A stretch of DNA of 64,000 nucleotides from Sva-07 sp963715825 (lineage in GTDB: Bacteria > Actinomycetota > Acidimicrobiia > Acidimicrobiales > Ilumatobacteraceae): the NCBI GenBank assembly GCA_963715825.1, contig CAVQSI010000002.1:1-64000 (forward strand), in the 5' to 3' direction. How positions within the stretch are numbered: position 1 is the first letter of the stretch; every line of letters begins with the position of its first letter. The notes under the pieces were generated by a model. It saw only the letters and a program-made list of their open reading frames with translations. It ran no database searches and was not told where the DNA came from. This document shows, in pieces, positions 1-8,618 of the stretch. The position numbers and the translations under genes were made by a program.

Positions 1-56
1 TGCCCCCGCCCCATATGCCCTGGTCAGCCGTTTGCTGGCCAGGGCCTCTTCCGGTT

Positions 57-1187
57 TCAGGCCGACTTCTTCCGGTTCTTCCACCGGCCCTCGCCGGTAG
101 AAGGGTCGACGAGTCCGGCGAACAGTTGGGCGGCGTCGGCTTGCATGCCGGGCAGGACGTGTTGGTAGGTCTCGATCGTGAACACGGTGGTGGCGTGGCC
201 GAGCCGTTCGGACACGACCTTGACCGGCACACCTTCCTTGATCAGCAACGTGGCGTGGGTGTGGCGCAGGTCGTGGAACCGGATGGCGGGGGGAACCAGG
301 CGTTACGGGCGACACATTCGAAGGCTTGGGAGATCGAGTGCGGATGCACCGGCCCACCGTCGGCTGTGGTGAAGACATGATAGTTCTCGACGCCGGAGAC
401 TCGCCGTGCGATCGTGGTCCAGGTCTTCCACACGGTGAGGATCTCGACGGTGGTGGGTCGAGATCGATGCTGCGGCGGCTGTTGGCGGTCTTGCCCCTGG
501 ATTCGGTGAGTTCGTAGCCGATGGCGACGAGACCACGGTTGATCGACACCGTGGCCTTGTCGAGGTCGATGTCGCCCCACTTCAGGCCGAGGAGTTCGCT
601 GCGACGCATGCCGGTGTTGGCGGCCAACCAGAACGCCGGGAACAGCCGATGCCCGACCGCAGCCCGCAGGAACACGGCGACCTGGTCGGCGGTCCAGGCC
701 TGGGCCTCGTGCTTCGGAATCGACCGCAACCGGGGCGACGGTGGCGACGTTGCGGGTCAGCATGCCTCGCTTGACCGCAGCGGCGAGGGCGCCGCGGATG
801 ATGAGGTGGATCTCGAGCACCGTCTTCGGGGCGAGCACCTTCACGTCTGCGGTTGGTGGCCTTGAGCCGTCGGATCGGGATCCGGCCGAGGGTGGGGAGG
901 ATGTGGCGGTCGATCTTGCGGCGATAGCCATGCCACGTCGACTCGGCCAGCGTGTTCGCTTTGCCGGGTAGCCACTGCTCGGTGAGGTAGGCGCCGAACG
1001 TCAGGGACCTTGTCTTGTCGTCGCGCCCGTCGATCTCGGCGGCGAGCTTGCTGGCCAGTTTCTCGGCGGCGGGCCGGTCGGGGCCGGCGGGGTGCCAGGT
1101 CCGCTTCTCCTTTCCGGTGACGGGGTGGAGGCCTTCGTAGATGACGGCGTAGAACTGGTTGCCCTTCTTCGCGACGTAGCCCTTCAC
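57..1187 (-). pseudogene. Tyrosine site-specific integrase, broken by several frameshifts
   Basis: This was a phage- or island-type tyrosine recombinase that cut and joined DNA at an attachment site. Reading starts at a GTG (1187) behind GGAAGGAG, with an N-terminal arm-binding segment (VKGYVAKKGNQFYAVIYEG). It then passes through at least four frame changes near 855, 730, 452 and 290; the last lies in a run of six G (plus strand). Across the frames all catalytic motifs survive: the box I Arg (TGMRRSELLGLKW), box II HDLRHTHATLL, then LGHATTVFTIETYQH with the Tyr nucleophile. As written it cannot give one protein. It is either a decayed gene or a poorly sequenced stretch. It probably drove an island of which only the right part lies in the window. 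Confidence 0.8.
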
Positions 1188-1759
1188 GGCAGTGCTCCTT
1201 CCAGGCGTCCGGCGGTCGGGCGCCCGGTAGAAGAATCGGTAGAAGCGTGCGGAGTCTGTGATGACAAGGCGAAGCTGCGATAGGGGTTCGATTGTGTGCA
1301 TTGCGTTCGCCTCGTAGGGTGCCGATGGTTCTCACGACTGTTCCGGCAGCGGCGCGATTATCGAGCACGGAATAAGGGCCTGAAGTGCGGCGCGTCCGCA
1401 CCAGCGTCGACCGGATTTTGGAGCGGTCGTTATGCGTGGGATGGCGGCGAGCATCTGACAGCAGGGATACGGAGCGGACGGAATGCGTGGGGCGGCGGCG
1501 AGCGGTCTGCCGGGTCCAGGACGGGTCTGAAGCCGTCGCGGCGGCGAGAACACCGAGCACGAGACATGGGCCGACGCCGAGTTGGCGGGCCGTTGGCGTG
1601 ACGATGTCGGGCGTTGTCGGGTGCCGGGATTTGGCGTTGAATCGCCGAGGTAGCCAGCGAGGCTCTCGGGGCACGAAGTCATTCCTGCCGCCAGGGTCCT
1701 CGGCAGCAGTGTTGCGGGGTACGTGCTCTCGTCAGCTGACCTGAGCGTTGGCGCCGGTG
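1188..1759. other. Gene-free stretch within the island remnant
   Basis: No frame here reads like a protein family; the open frames on both strands are low-complexity Arg/Pro-rich translations. The only structure seen is an imperfect tandem repeat at 1420-1509, listed separately. The stretch lies directly upstream of the broken integrase and beyond the end of the methyltransferase gene, so it may hold attachment-site or promoter DNA of the old element, but no copy of the tRNA 3' end was recognised in it. Confidence 0.5.
1420..1509. repeat. Imperfect tandem repeat, two units, period 51 bp
   Basis: Two diverged units, 1420-1457 and 1471-1509, share the pattern GGAGCGG, then ATGCGTGGG, then GGCGGCGAGC and TCTG, separated by 13 unrelated bases. 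Recombinase arm-binding sites can look like this, but there is no direct support for that role. Confidence 0.4.
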
Positions 1760-2566
1760 TCATGCACTGGCGGTGGCGTCCGGCTTGCAGCCGGTGACCA
1801 GCAGTTGCTGGACGGAGGCGAAGAAGCCGCCGATCTCCGCGGCCTGCTCGAGGTCGGCGCGGAAGCGTCGCACCTCGTCGTCCGTGAGAACGCCGGCATC
1901 CTCTGCTGCCTCGAGAACGCGGGCGAGCACGAACGTCTCGGAGAACACGCCCAGGTCGTCGGCCGTCACGGGGACGACCTCGACCGTGACGTCATCGAGG
2001 CCTGCCGCTTTGAACGAGCGGTACAGCATCCGCCCGGCGAACGGGCTGTTCATCATGGAGCGGTAGCGCTCGGCGACAGTTCGTTCGATCTCGGAGACCT
2101 CACTGGCAATGCTGAGCGATCCGAAATCGGTATCGAGCACCACGATCCGTCCTCCGGGACGGGTCACCCGGATCATCTCCGCAAGCCCCGCCGCAGGATC
2201 GGGGAGGTGCTGGAAGACCCGCTCGCTCCGACAGGCGTCGAAGAAGTCGTCGTCGAACGGCAGCGCAGCTGCATCGGCCTGCCGATGCAGCACACGTTCG
2301 TCGAGGCCGGCGGCCTTCGCCCGGACGTTCGCCTCCTCGACCATCTCCGGATCGAAGTCGACGCCGTGTACCTCACCCGTCTCACCGACGAGGTCGGCGA
2401 GTGCGATCGTGTCGGAAGCGGGCCCGCAGCCGAGGTCGAGCACCCGGTGCCCGACCTGCAGGCCCATCAGTTCATAGGTCCGTCGCTTCGCCGCCGAAAG
2501 TATCTGCGCCGCCATGTCGAGGTACGTGGAGTCGACGTGCCCGGAGTAGTCCATCGCCATCGCCAT
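1760..2566 (-). CDS. Class I SAM-dependent methyltransferase
   Basis: A 268-residue soluble methyltransferase of the UbiE/methyltransf_11 type; the substrate cannot be told. The SAM-binding motif I is VLDLGCGPASD near residues 43-53. Motif II is VHGVDFDPEMV. The DAAALPFDDDFFDA segment and the post-I region (RVTRPGGRIVVLDTD) follow in the normal order. Length is normal for the family. The start has three in-frame Met codons within five residues; the first is used here, with only a weak ribosome site. It sits as apparent cargo between two broken integrases. GNAT and methyltransferase genes are common passengers on such islands, so a resistance or modification role is possible but not shown. Confidence 0.85.
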   Translation of the reverse strand: MAMAMDYSGHVDSTYLDMAAQILSAAKRRTYELMGLQVGHRVLDLGCGPASDTIALADLVGETGEVHGVDFDPEMVEEANVRAKAAGLDERVLHRQADAAALPFDDDFFDACRSERVFQHLPDPAAGLAEMIRVTRPGGRIVVLDTDFGSLSIASEVSEIERTVAERYRSMMNSPFAGRMLYRSFKAAGLDDVTVEVVPVTADDLGVFSETFVLARVLEAAEDAGVLTDDEVRRFRADLEQAAEIGGFFASVQQLLVTGCKPDATASA

Positions 2567-2745
2567 GGTCTACAGCACCTGCAGCGCCGGAACGGAGAAC
2601 ACAATCGCTCACTCGCCGGACCCCGGGCGGCTGCCACCACCTCGGTGGGCGCCGTTGTTCACTGCTCGATGTGCCGACCCGACAACAGTTCCAACGAGCG
2701 ACGGGAACGGACAGCCGAACAGTTCGTCGCCGAGTGCCCCTCCTC

Positions 2746-3541
2746 CTAGAGGTGCACTTCGTCAGGTCGCGCCCACAACTCGAAGGTCGCGACGTCTCGG
2801 TACCCCAGCCGTTGGTACATCGAGTGAGCCATCGGCGTCGAGTGGAGCACACTTGCGCTGAAGCCCTGCGTTGGCCGTCGCATGAAGGGCAATGCCGGTC
2901 AGCAGGCTGGCGAGTCCCTTGCCGCGGCCAGGCTCGGTCGTGGCAACCCCATAGATGCCAGCGACGTCGTTGCTCATGTGGATGCCGATCTTGGAGACGG
3001 GTACGCCGTCGAGCGATGCGATCCACACGCGTACGCCCGTGCCGATGAAGCGGTCGAACACCCGACGCAGGTACGGGGAGTCGTCCTCAGCAAGCCCGTA
3101 TCGGGTCGACACGAGGTCCAGCCAGGCCGCGCCATGGCCGACTCCGGCTTCGACCACCTCGATATCCGATGGTACGTCCGGTACGGGCGGCAGGTCGTCG
3201 AGAGTGTGAATCATTCCGGGCATCGTCTCGGCGCACACCCACCCGTGCGTGTTCAGGCTCTCTCGAACTCCGATCGGGGTGGTCGGATGGACAAGCCAGG
3301 CGGGAGTGCAGGAACGGCGTTCGAACCGCTCGAGCAGTTCATGGACCTGCGCATCGATGCTGCGATCGCCCTCGTCGTAGAACCGGAACACCGTGTTGTA
3401 CGGAGGTTTGGGGACATCGGTTTCGAGGACCAGCCGTGTTGGAGTGTCGATCAGGCGCCCAGGGTCGACGCGGCCGAATTGAGCGAACATCGACCACGCG
3501 TTGGTCTCCAGAGCCGCGACCGCTTCGGTCTCTGTGAACAT
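2746..3541 (-). pseudogene. GNAT family N-acetyltransferase with a single +1 frameshift
   Basis: An acetyl-CoA-dependent N-acetyltransferase of unknown substrate. ATG 3541 lies behind GAGGAG. The acetyl-CoA loop is TTEPGRGKGLASLLT, and the reading frame is sound through it. After NAGL the frame turns to nonsense; skipping one base of the CCC at 2864-2866 (plus strand) restores an excellent GNAT C-terminus (SASVLHSTPMAHSMYQRLGY, then VATFELWARPDEVHL) ending in TAG at 2746-2748. The total length is a multiple of three plus one, consistent with one inserted base. It may be a sequencing error rather than a dead gene. Confidence 0.8.
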
Positions 3542-3860
3542 TCCGACTCCTCAGGCGTTGGGCCAATGTGAGCGCTCTCGCTGGCTCGAGACGCCGGCAC
3601 ACAATAGTCGTCCGGACGCGCGATGGGCTCGACACCGTTGGATCTCGTGATACTGGCCCCCACTGGACCGATCGCTCGGGTCTGGCCGATCGGCCTGCCG
3701 GTTCTGCGTGATCGAAGTGTCCGACGGCACGGGGGTAGCCCGCCGGCCATGGTCGTCGCCGGCAACGCTGAGCGATTCGATCACCGTGGTCATGGCCATA
3801 GCCTGGGATGATGGCCATGTCGCTGAGAGGTCGGCGTTCAACGGCATTGAGGAGGGCTGC
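3542..3860. other. Gene-free divergent spacer between the two GNAT genes
   Basis: No supported gene. This is the shared upstream region of the minus-strand GNAT (start 3541) and the plus-strand GNAT (start 3861), and should hold both promoters. No clear -35/-10 pair or operator stands out. A strong ribosome site (GAGGAGG) lies at its right end. Confidence 0.5.
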
Positions 3861-4388
3861 ATGGCGACCATATTCGAACCCGCTGACGCTCGCCGCGATC
3901 GGGCGGTGTTGACCGAGCTGAACATCGCCTATCTCGACTGGCTCGACGCCAACATCCAGCAGACCTTCGGCCTCGACCTGCCGGGGCTGTTGGGGCAGCC
4001 GATCGTCGAGTACGTCGCCGCCACGCTCGACAAGCTGTGCGCAGCGGAACCACCGGAGGGTGTCTTCTACCTGGTGCGACGCGAGGGACGGGTTGTCGGC
4101 ATGGGCGGCGTGCGCCGGACGACGGACGAGGCATCGGAGATGAAGCGAGTGTTCGTGCGGCCGGACCAACGAGGCGGCGGGCTGGGCGTCACCATCGTGC
4201 AACGGCTGGTCTCCGACGCGAGGTCGTTCGGGTACGCGAGCATGCGACTCGACTCAGGCCCGTTCATGACCTCGGCGCACCGGCTCTACGAGGCCGAGGG
4301 CTTCCGGGATCGGCCCATCTACGCCGGTGCCGAGGTACCGAACGCGCTCCACCACGACTGGCGGTTCATGGAACTCGACCTGCGATGA
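3861..4388 (+). CDS. GNAT family N-acetyltransferase
   Basis: A 175-residue cytoplasmic acetyltransferase that should move an acetyl group from acetyl-CoA to an amine of unknown identity. The core is intact: GVFYLVRREGRVVGMGGVRR (beta strands 2-4), then MKRVFVRPDQRGGGLGVTIVQRL, which carries the R/Q-x-x-G-x-G/A pyrophosphate loop. SMRLDSGPFMTSAHRLYEAEGF is the usual C-terminal strand and helix. The start is chosen because GAGGAGG lies 6 bases upstream of ATG 3861. It is probably island cargo, bounded by the second broken integrase. Confidence 0.88.
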   Translation: MATIFEPADARRDRAVLTELNIAYLDWLDANIQQTFGLDLPGLLGQPIVEYVAATLDKLCAAEPPEGVFYLVRREGRVVGMGGVRRTTDEASEMKRVFVRPDQRGGGLGVTIVQRLVSDARSFGYASMRLDSGPFMTSAHRLYEAEGFRDRPIYAGAEVPNALHHDWRFMELDLR

Positions 4389-4394
4389 CCACGA

Positions 4395-5456
4395 TCAGAA
4401 CGTGCCGCACGGGCGCTGAATCCGGTGCGCGATATCGGCACGTATCGCTCGGTCGCGACGAGCCGAGACCCGAGCGATAATCCCGTCACGAAAGGCTCTC
4501 GCCCGCGCCGCATCGCCGGCGAAGTCGGTCGCCTGTGCGGGCCGAAGGGGCGCCGCATAATCTCGCGTTCCGGTCCCCTCTCGGGCGAGGCGGTCTATCG
4601 GCTGAGCGACTGGCCGCTCCGCTCGTTCGTCAGCCGTCGGAGTCGCTCGGCGGCTCGTGCCGCTCGGCCCGAGGGGATGTTCGTCGGGACGGTTCCCTCG
4701 GTTTGGTTGCTCCCGTCTCGTCGGTGGCGTTCGTCGGCGACATTGACGAGTTCGCTGAGTTCGCGTCGACGTGCAGTCGCACTGGTCGCACCGGGCCCCA
4801 GCGGTGCGCCGCGTCTTGGTCGGCCCGAGCACCATCCCCACACCGTCGGTGTAGGTGGACCCGCGCCGAAGCCGCACGGTTCGCGTCTCGAGATCGATGT
4901 CCTGCCACGCGAGACCGAGCGCTTCGCTGATCCGCCAGCCCTGCAGGTAGCAGAGCCCGACGGCAGCGGCGAACCGTCCATCCCGCGACGCCGACCCCTT
5001 GTCGATCAGGTCGGAGATGAACGCCGCGACCTGCTCGGGCCGGAGTTGGCGAGCCGCAATCGTCCCGAGCCCAGCATCGATCAATCGCACCTGCTTGCGA
5101 TACGTCGCGAACGTGGTGTCGCGCACGCGGTGCCGGGCGACGTTCTGCAACCACCACGCCGACAGTTCGGCCACGGTCGAGTCCGCGGTGAACCCCTCTT
5201 CGAGCGAGGCGAAGCGGGCGTCATCTGCCACCTTCGCAATGTGGCGGTCTCGGGACGCCACCGCAAGCACGCGGGTCTTGCCAGTGGGCCGACCCACCTT
5301 GCCATCGGGTTTCCTCCACGGAGCGACCCACACGTTGCGGGCCTTGTCGAAGTACGGCTGCGCTTCTCCGTTGGGCGCCTTGTTGACAACGCGAAACGAG
5401 TCCGTGGTGGGGTCGATGACCCGCTTTCCCCGTGGAGTCTTCGGCGTCCGAATCAC
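4395..5456 (-). pseudogene. Tyrosine integrase lacking its C-terminal catalytic half
   Basis: Starts at GTG 5456, directly after a GGAGGAGG run. The first 215 or so residues match actinobacterial tyrosine recombinases: an N-terminal DNA-arm segment, a SAM-like core-binding domain (VAELSAWWLQNVARHRVRDT, TFATYRKQVRLIDAGLG) and catalytic box I (GWRISEALGLAWQDIDLETR). After LGPTKTRRTAG the frame becomes Arg/Thr-rich nonsense. Box II (H-x-x-R) and the Tyr nucleophile are absent in all frames nearby, so the enzyme is dead by truncation, unlike the frameshifted integrase at 57-1187. It lies 145 bp from the 3' end of the selenocysteine tRNA, the usual position for an integrase that uses that tRNA as its target. 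Confidence 0.75.
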
Positions 5457-5601
5457 CCTCCTCCGCTACTCTCAACCCCACCTCGAGAGCAACCGTGAGA
5501 GTAACGCTCCACGAACATGACCGAACGCCAGCGAACGTGAATTCACATAACCCCAGGTCAGAGGCCTTTCCGCGCACATCGGCGAACGCTGGGAAACTGA
5601 T

Positions 5602-5697
5602 TGGCGGAGGTGGACGGGAATCGAACCCGCCGGATGGGGATCGCCCATCCCAACCGCTTTGAAGGCGGCGGAGCCCACCAGGTACTCGGACACCTCC
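5602..5697 (-). tRNA. selC: tRNA-Sec (UCA), selenocysteine
   Basis: A 96-base tRNA including an encoded CCA (5602-5604). The acceptor is GGAGGTG with CACCTCC, and the G discriminator matches bacterial tRNA-Sec. The anticodon stem is GCCGC with GCGGT around the loop CTTCAAA, giving anticodon TCA at 5660-5662. A long variable arm pairs GGATGGG with CCCATCC, and the T arm is GCGGG-TTCGATT-CCCGT. The eighth acceptor pair expected in bacterial tRNA-Sec would be a U/C mismatch. UCA reads UGA, so the organism should make selenoproteins; selA, selB and selD are not in the window. Its 3' end faces a ruined integrase. Confidence 0.92.
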
Positions 5698-5740
5698 GCA
5701 CGTGACACTACCGCTCGGCCGCCGCCGGTACGAGGCGAAC

Positions 5741-7198
5741 TCACATCCAGGAGCGACGGTCGGTCTCGACACCGTGGAGGATCACATCGCGAACCGTCTG
5801 CGCCTCGGCGATCGGGATCATGCCGATCGTGACCGTGCCCGCCGCGGTGGCCACGTGGACGCGTCCGAGCCTGCGGCGCCGTTCGAACAGCGACTGTGTG
5901 ACCTGCACCGAGTTGACCTTGCGCAGCAGCAGCTGCTCCGTGGACGCCACGAGGACATGGCTCGACGTGATCAACTCGGGTCCCAGCGACCAACGGTGAG
6001 TGCGGACGTGCCGCTGCGTCGACCACCACACGGGCGCGACGACCACCAGCATGAGCACCACCAGCACCGCGAGCGCCCACCAACCGACGAACAGCGAGGC
6101 AGCGGCGGAAGCGACAACGGAAGTGATCGACGCGTTGCGCACCCGGAGCCAGACCAGCGACGGATGCACACGCCGATCGGGGACGAGCGCCTCCAACGGG
6201 GTGAGGCCGACCAACGCGGCGGTCGCACCGACCTCGTCGTCTCGGCAGCCGACGAATCGCAGGTCGCCGGCGCCGGCGTTGGACAGGTGGACATCACGGA
6301 GACCGACACGTCGCTGGAGCGGGTTCTGCCGGCTGGTCATCACCTGCACCCGGTTGCGTGTGCTGGAGGTGCTCGTGCGAGACAACAACCCGGCGGTGCG
6401 GCGCAGCGTGGTGGCGTCGGAGCGCAGCGCCAGCTGCCAGTCGGTCAGGAAGACGCGGGCGAGATTCAACACCACCACCAGCGCCAGGGCGGCGGCGACG
6501 AGGGGCGGCACCGACCACCAACCGAACGAGTCGGCGGTCACCTCCGGAGCCACGTCGCTGAACCGATCGACGAGGGGCTGCAGCGCCTCCTGCGACACGG
6601 CGAGCAGTGGCACCAGCACCGCCAACCCGGCCAACGGCGACATGGTGAGCGCGGTGACGACGAGGCGCCGCGGGTCGTGCTGGAAGACGATGCGCTCGGC
6701 GCTGACGTGGCGATGTCCGTCGTCGTCGCCGGCGAGGGACGCGACGCCGGGGCGGGCGGTGCCGACGCGACGCTGGAGTTCGTCGGCCACCGGTCGGGCG
6801 ACGGCATCGATCGTGAACTCGGCCTGCGACGAACCGGCGGTGTCGATGACCACCTTGACCAGGCCGGTCAACCGATGCAGGAGCTCCTGCTCCACGGCGA
6901 CGCTCTGGATTCGCCCGACCGGAACCGTCAACCGGTCGGAACGCACCACGCCGCTGGTGACGATCAGCTCGTTGTCGACGAATTGGAAGGTGTAGCGCCA
7001 CCACGAGACCGCCGACACGGTCAGGAACAGCGCGCCGACCACGACGATCGCGAACAGCAGGCGTCCGTCAGCCGCCCACCGGATGATCACGGCGATCGCG
7101 ACGAACAGCTGCACGATGCCGAGCGATCGCACCACCCGGACCCCGATCATCACGATCGCGAAGGGCGACTGCCGTTGTGGCTCGGTGAGGTCGATCAC
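5741..7198 (-). CDS. PH-domain membrane protein, YdbT-like
   Basis: A 485-residue multi-pass membrane protein with repeated bacterial PH (bPH2, DUF304) domains, as in Bacillus YdbT. Hydrophobic pairs near the N-terminus (IVQLFVAIAVIIRWA, LLFAIVVVGALFLTVSAV), the middle (LAGLAVLVPLLAV) and near 340 (ASLFVGWWALAVLVVLMLV) separate PH units such as FVDNELIVTSGVVRSDRLTV and HRWSLGPELITSSHVLVAS. GTG 7198 is the start because it makes a GTGA overlap with the stop of its upstream partner. YdbS/YdbT pairs are linked to tolerance of antimicrobial peptides in Bacillus; the role here is not known. Confidence 0.82.
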   Translation of the reverse strand: MIDLTEPQRQSPFAIVMIGVRVVRSLGIVQLFVAIAVIIRWAADGRLLFAIVVVGALFLTVSAVSWWRYTFQFVDNELIVTSGVVRSDRLTVPVGRIQSVAVEQELLHRLTGLVKVVIDTAGSSQAEFTIDAVARPVADELQRRVGTARPGVASLAGDDDGHRHVSAERIVFQHDPRRLVVTALTMSPLAGLAVLVPLLAVSQEALQPLVDRFSDVAPEVTADSFGWWSVPPLVAAALALVVVLNLARVFLTDWQLALRSDATTLRRTAGLLSRTSTSSTRNRVQVMTSRQNPLQRRVGLRDVHLSNAGAGDLRFVGCRDDEVGATAALVGLTPLEALVPDRRVHPSLVWLRVRNASITSVVASAAASLFVGWWALAVLVVLMLVVVAPVWWSTQRHVRTHRWSLGPELITSSHVLVASTEQLLLRKVNSVQVTQSLFERRRRLGRVHVATAAGTVTIGMIPIAEAQTVRDVILHGVETDRRSWM

Positions 7199-7809
7199 GG
7201 CGGCGGCCACGCCGCGGGTGAGATCGGCGCCGCCGCTGCGGACGGGGGTGACGACAGCGGCACGTCGATGAGCGCTGCGTCGCCGTCCGTTCCGTCGTCG
7301 ATCTCGGACTCGAGGGCCGCTCGCTCCGCGATCGCTGCCTTGATCCGCTCGGCGTCGGACGGCGACAGCCCCGGCACCGAGAAGTCGGGACCGGCCGAGC
7401 TGACCTGCAGCGTTGCCAGACCCAGGGATCGCTCCAACAGCCCGCGCCCCACGCTCACGTGCTGGATCCGGGAGAACGGGATCGTCTCGACACGATGACG
7501 GAACGCTCCGCTGCGCAGCGACAGGTCGCGCTCGCGCAGCTGATAGGCCAGCCGACGCGACTCGACGACCGCGACGACGCCCACCGCAAGAAGCAGTACG
7601 ACGATGCCGACCGCCACGGCGACCGGGACCACCACGGCATCGCTGCGCCACACGATCAGCGCGGCGACACCGATCACGACAACCGCCGTCATCGCAATCC
7701 CTGCGAGCCCACCCCACACGTAGCGAGGGTTGACCGACACGAACACATCGTCGGCCAGCTGCGGAAGGTGGTCGACTGGGATCGGATCGTTCGAGAAGGG
7801 TTCATCCAT
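7195..7809 (-). CDS. PH-domain membrane protein, YdbS-like
   Basis: A 204-residue partner of the YdbT-like protein. Two adjacent transmembrane helices (VWGGLAGIAMTAVVVIGVAA, VVPVAVAVGIVVLLLAVGVV) are followed by one bPH2 domain (RDLSLRSGAFRHRVETIPFS, RIQHVSVGRGLLERSLGLAT) and a Pro/Ala-rich tail. ATG 7809 is chosen over upstream codons because GGGAG precedes it and the longer version adds only an Arg/Val-rich translation of a short tandem repeat. Its stop overlaps the next start by 4 bases, so the two proteins are probably made in step. Confidence 0.83.
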   Translation of the reverse strand: MDEPFSNDPIPVDHLPQLADDVFVSVNPRYVWGGLAGIAMTAVVVIGVAALIVWRSDAVVVPVAVAVGIVVLLLAVGVVAVVESRRLAYQLRERDLSLRSGAFRHRVETIPFSRIQHVSVGRGLLERSLGLATLQVSSAGPDFSVPGLSPSDAERIKAAIAERAALESEIDDGTDGDAALIDVPLSSPPSAAAAPISPAAWPPP

Positions 7810-7829
7810 CTCCCACCATTCAACCCGGA

Positions 7830-7859
7830 CACGACACGACGCGACTCGACACGACACGA
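7830..7859. repeat. Short tandem repeat, six 5-bp units
   Basis: Six consecutive pentamers (CACGA, CACGA, CGCGA, CTCGA, CACGA, CACGA) lie in the divergent spacer between the YdbS-like gene and the pilus operon, 20 to 50 bases upstream of the YdbS-like start. Such a tract could change length by slippage and alter promoter spacing. Confidence 0.55.
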
Positions 7860-7949
7860 CGACGTCGCGCGTTGCGGACCGTCCGTCCCGTCGGTACTCT
7901 CGCCTCACCGACTCTCCCCATGCATCCACCCGCTGATCGGGGGAACGTC

Positions 7950-8618
7950 ATGGTCACACTCTGTTGGGCTGCCAAAGGCGGCAGCGGAACCACCGTCGTC
8001 GCAGCTGCGCTCGCACTGAGTTCGCAGCGTCCGTCACTGCTCGTCGATCTCGATGGCGAGATCCCCGCCGTCCTCGGCCTGCCCGAACCCGACCGGCCCG
8101 GTGTCGCCGAATGGCTGGCCAGCGACACGTCGCCCGACCACCTTGCGGAACTGCTCGTCGACATCGGCGCACGCGTCTGGCTGCTGCCGTGGCAAGCCGC
8201 GACCTGGGCGCGGGGCCGCCACCACGTCGCCGACCTCGACGCCCGGTGGGCGACCCTCGGACACTGGCTCCACGACTGGTCGAGCCAGTGGGGCTGCGAC
8301 GTCACCGTCGACGTTGGCACCCGCGTCCCGCCCGAACCGCTCGCCGCCTGCGCCGACCGATCGCTGCTCGTCACCCGGGCGTGTTATCTGTCGCTGCGCC
8401 GAGCGGTACGCAGCGGCGTCCGGCCGACCGGCGTGATCCTCGTCGACGAGCCGGGTCGCGGGCTCGGCCAGCGCGACATCGAACACGCCATCGGCGCGCC
8501 GGTCGAGGCGGTGATCAGCGTCGACCCCGGAGTTGCTCGAGCGGTCGACGCCGGCCTGCTCGCCAGCCGTCTGCCACGTGTGATGGCCCGAGCGCTCCGC
8601 AGCGTCGCCGCCGCATGA
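7950..8618 (+). CDS. CpaE/TadZ-like ParA-fold ATPase of the Flp pilus system
   Basis: A 222-residue MinD/ParA-superfamily protein that by position should localise the Tad pilus machine at a site in the cell. The P-loop is deviant: AAKGGSGTTVVAAALAL keeps the signature Lys at residue 9, but the catalytic GKT Lys is Thr, as in atypical TadZ proteins. LLVDLDGEIPAVLGL fits the Walker B-like strand and VTVDVGTRVPPEPL a second strand. ATG 7950 follows GGGGGAAC; longer starts add no homology. It is the first gene of the pilus operon and overlaps cpaF by ATGA. Confidence 0.8.
   Translation: MVTLCWAAKGGSGTTVVAAALALSSQRPSLLVDLDGEIPAVLGLPEPDRPGVAEWLASDTSPDHLAELLVDIGARVWLLPWQAATWARGRHHVADLDARWATLGHWLHDWSSQWGCDVTVDVGTRVPPEPLAACADRSLLVTRACYLSLRRAVRSGVRPTGVILVDEPGRGLGQRDIEHAIGAPVEAVISVDPGVARAVDAGLLASRLPRVMARALRSVAAA

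Noticed and set aside
1..5600. Duplicate of the tRNA-Sec 3' end marking the far side of the island
   Set aside because: No direct repeat of the tRNA 3' end was recognised by eye; it may lie left of the window.
5702..7498. A 598-codon open frame on the plus strand
   Set aside because: It mirrors the two PH-domain genes on the other strand, is rich in Arg, Gly and His and has no family features.
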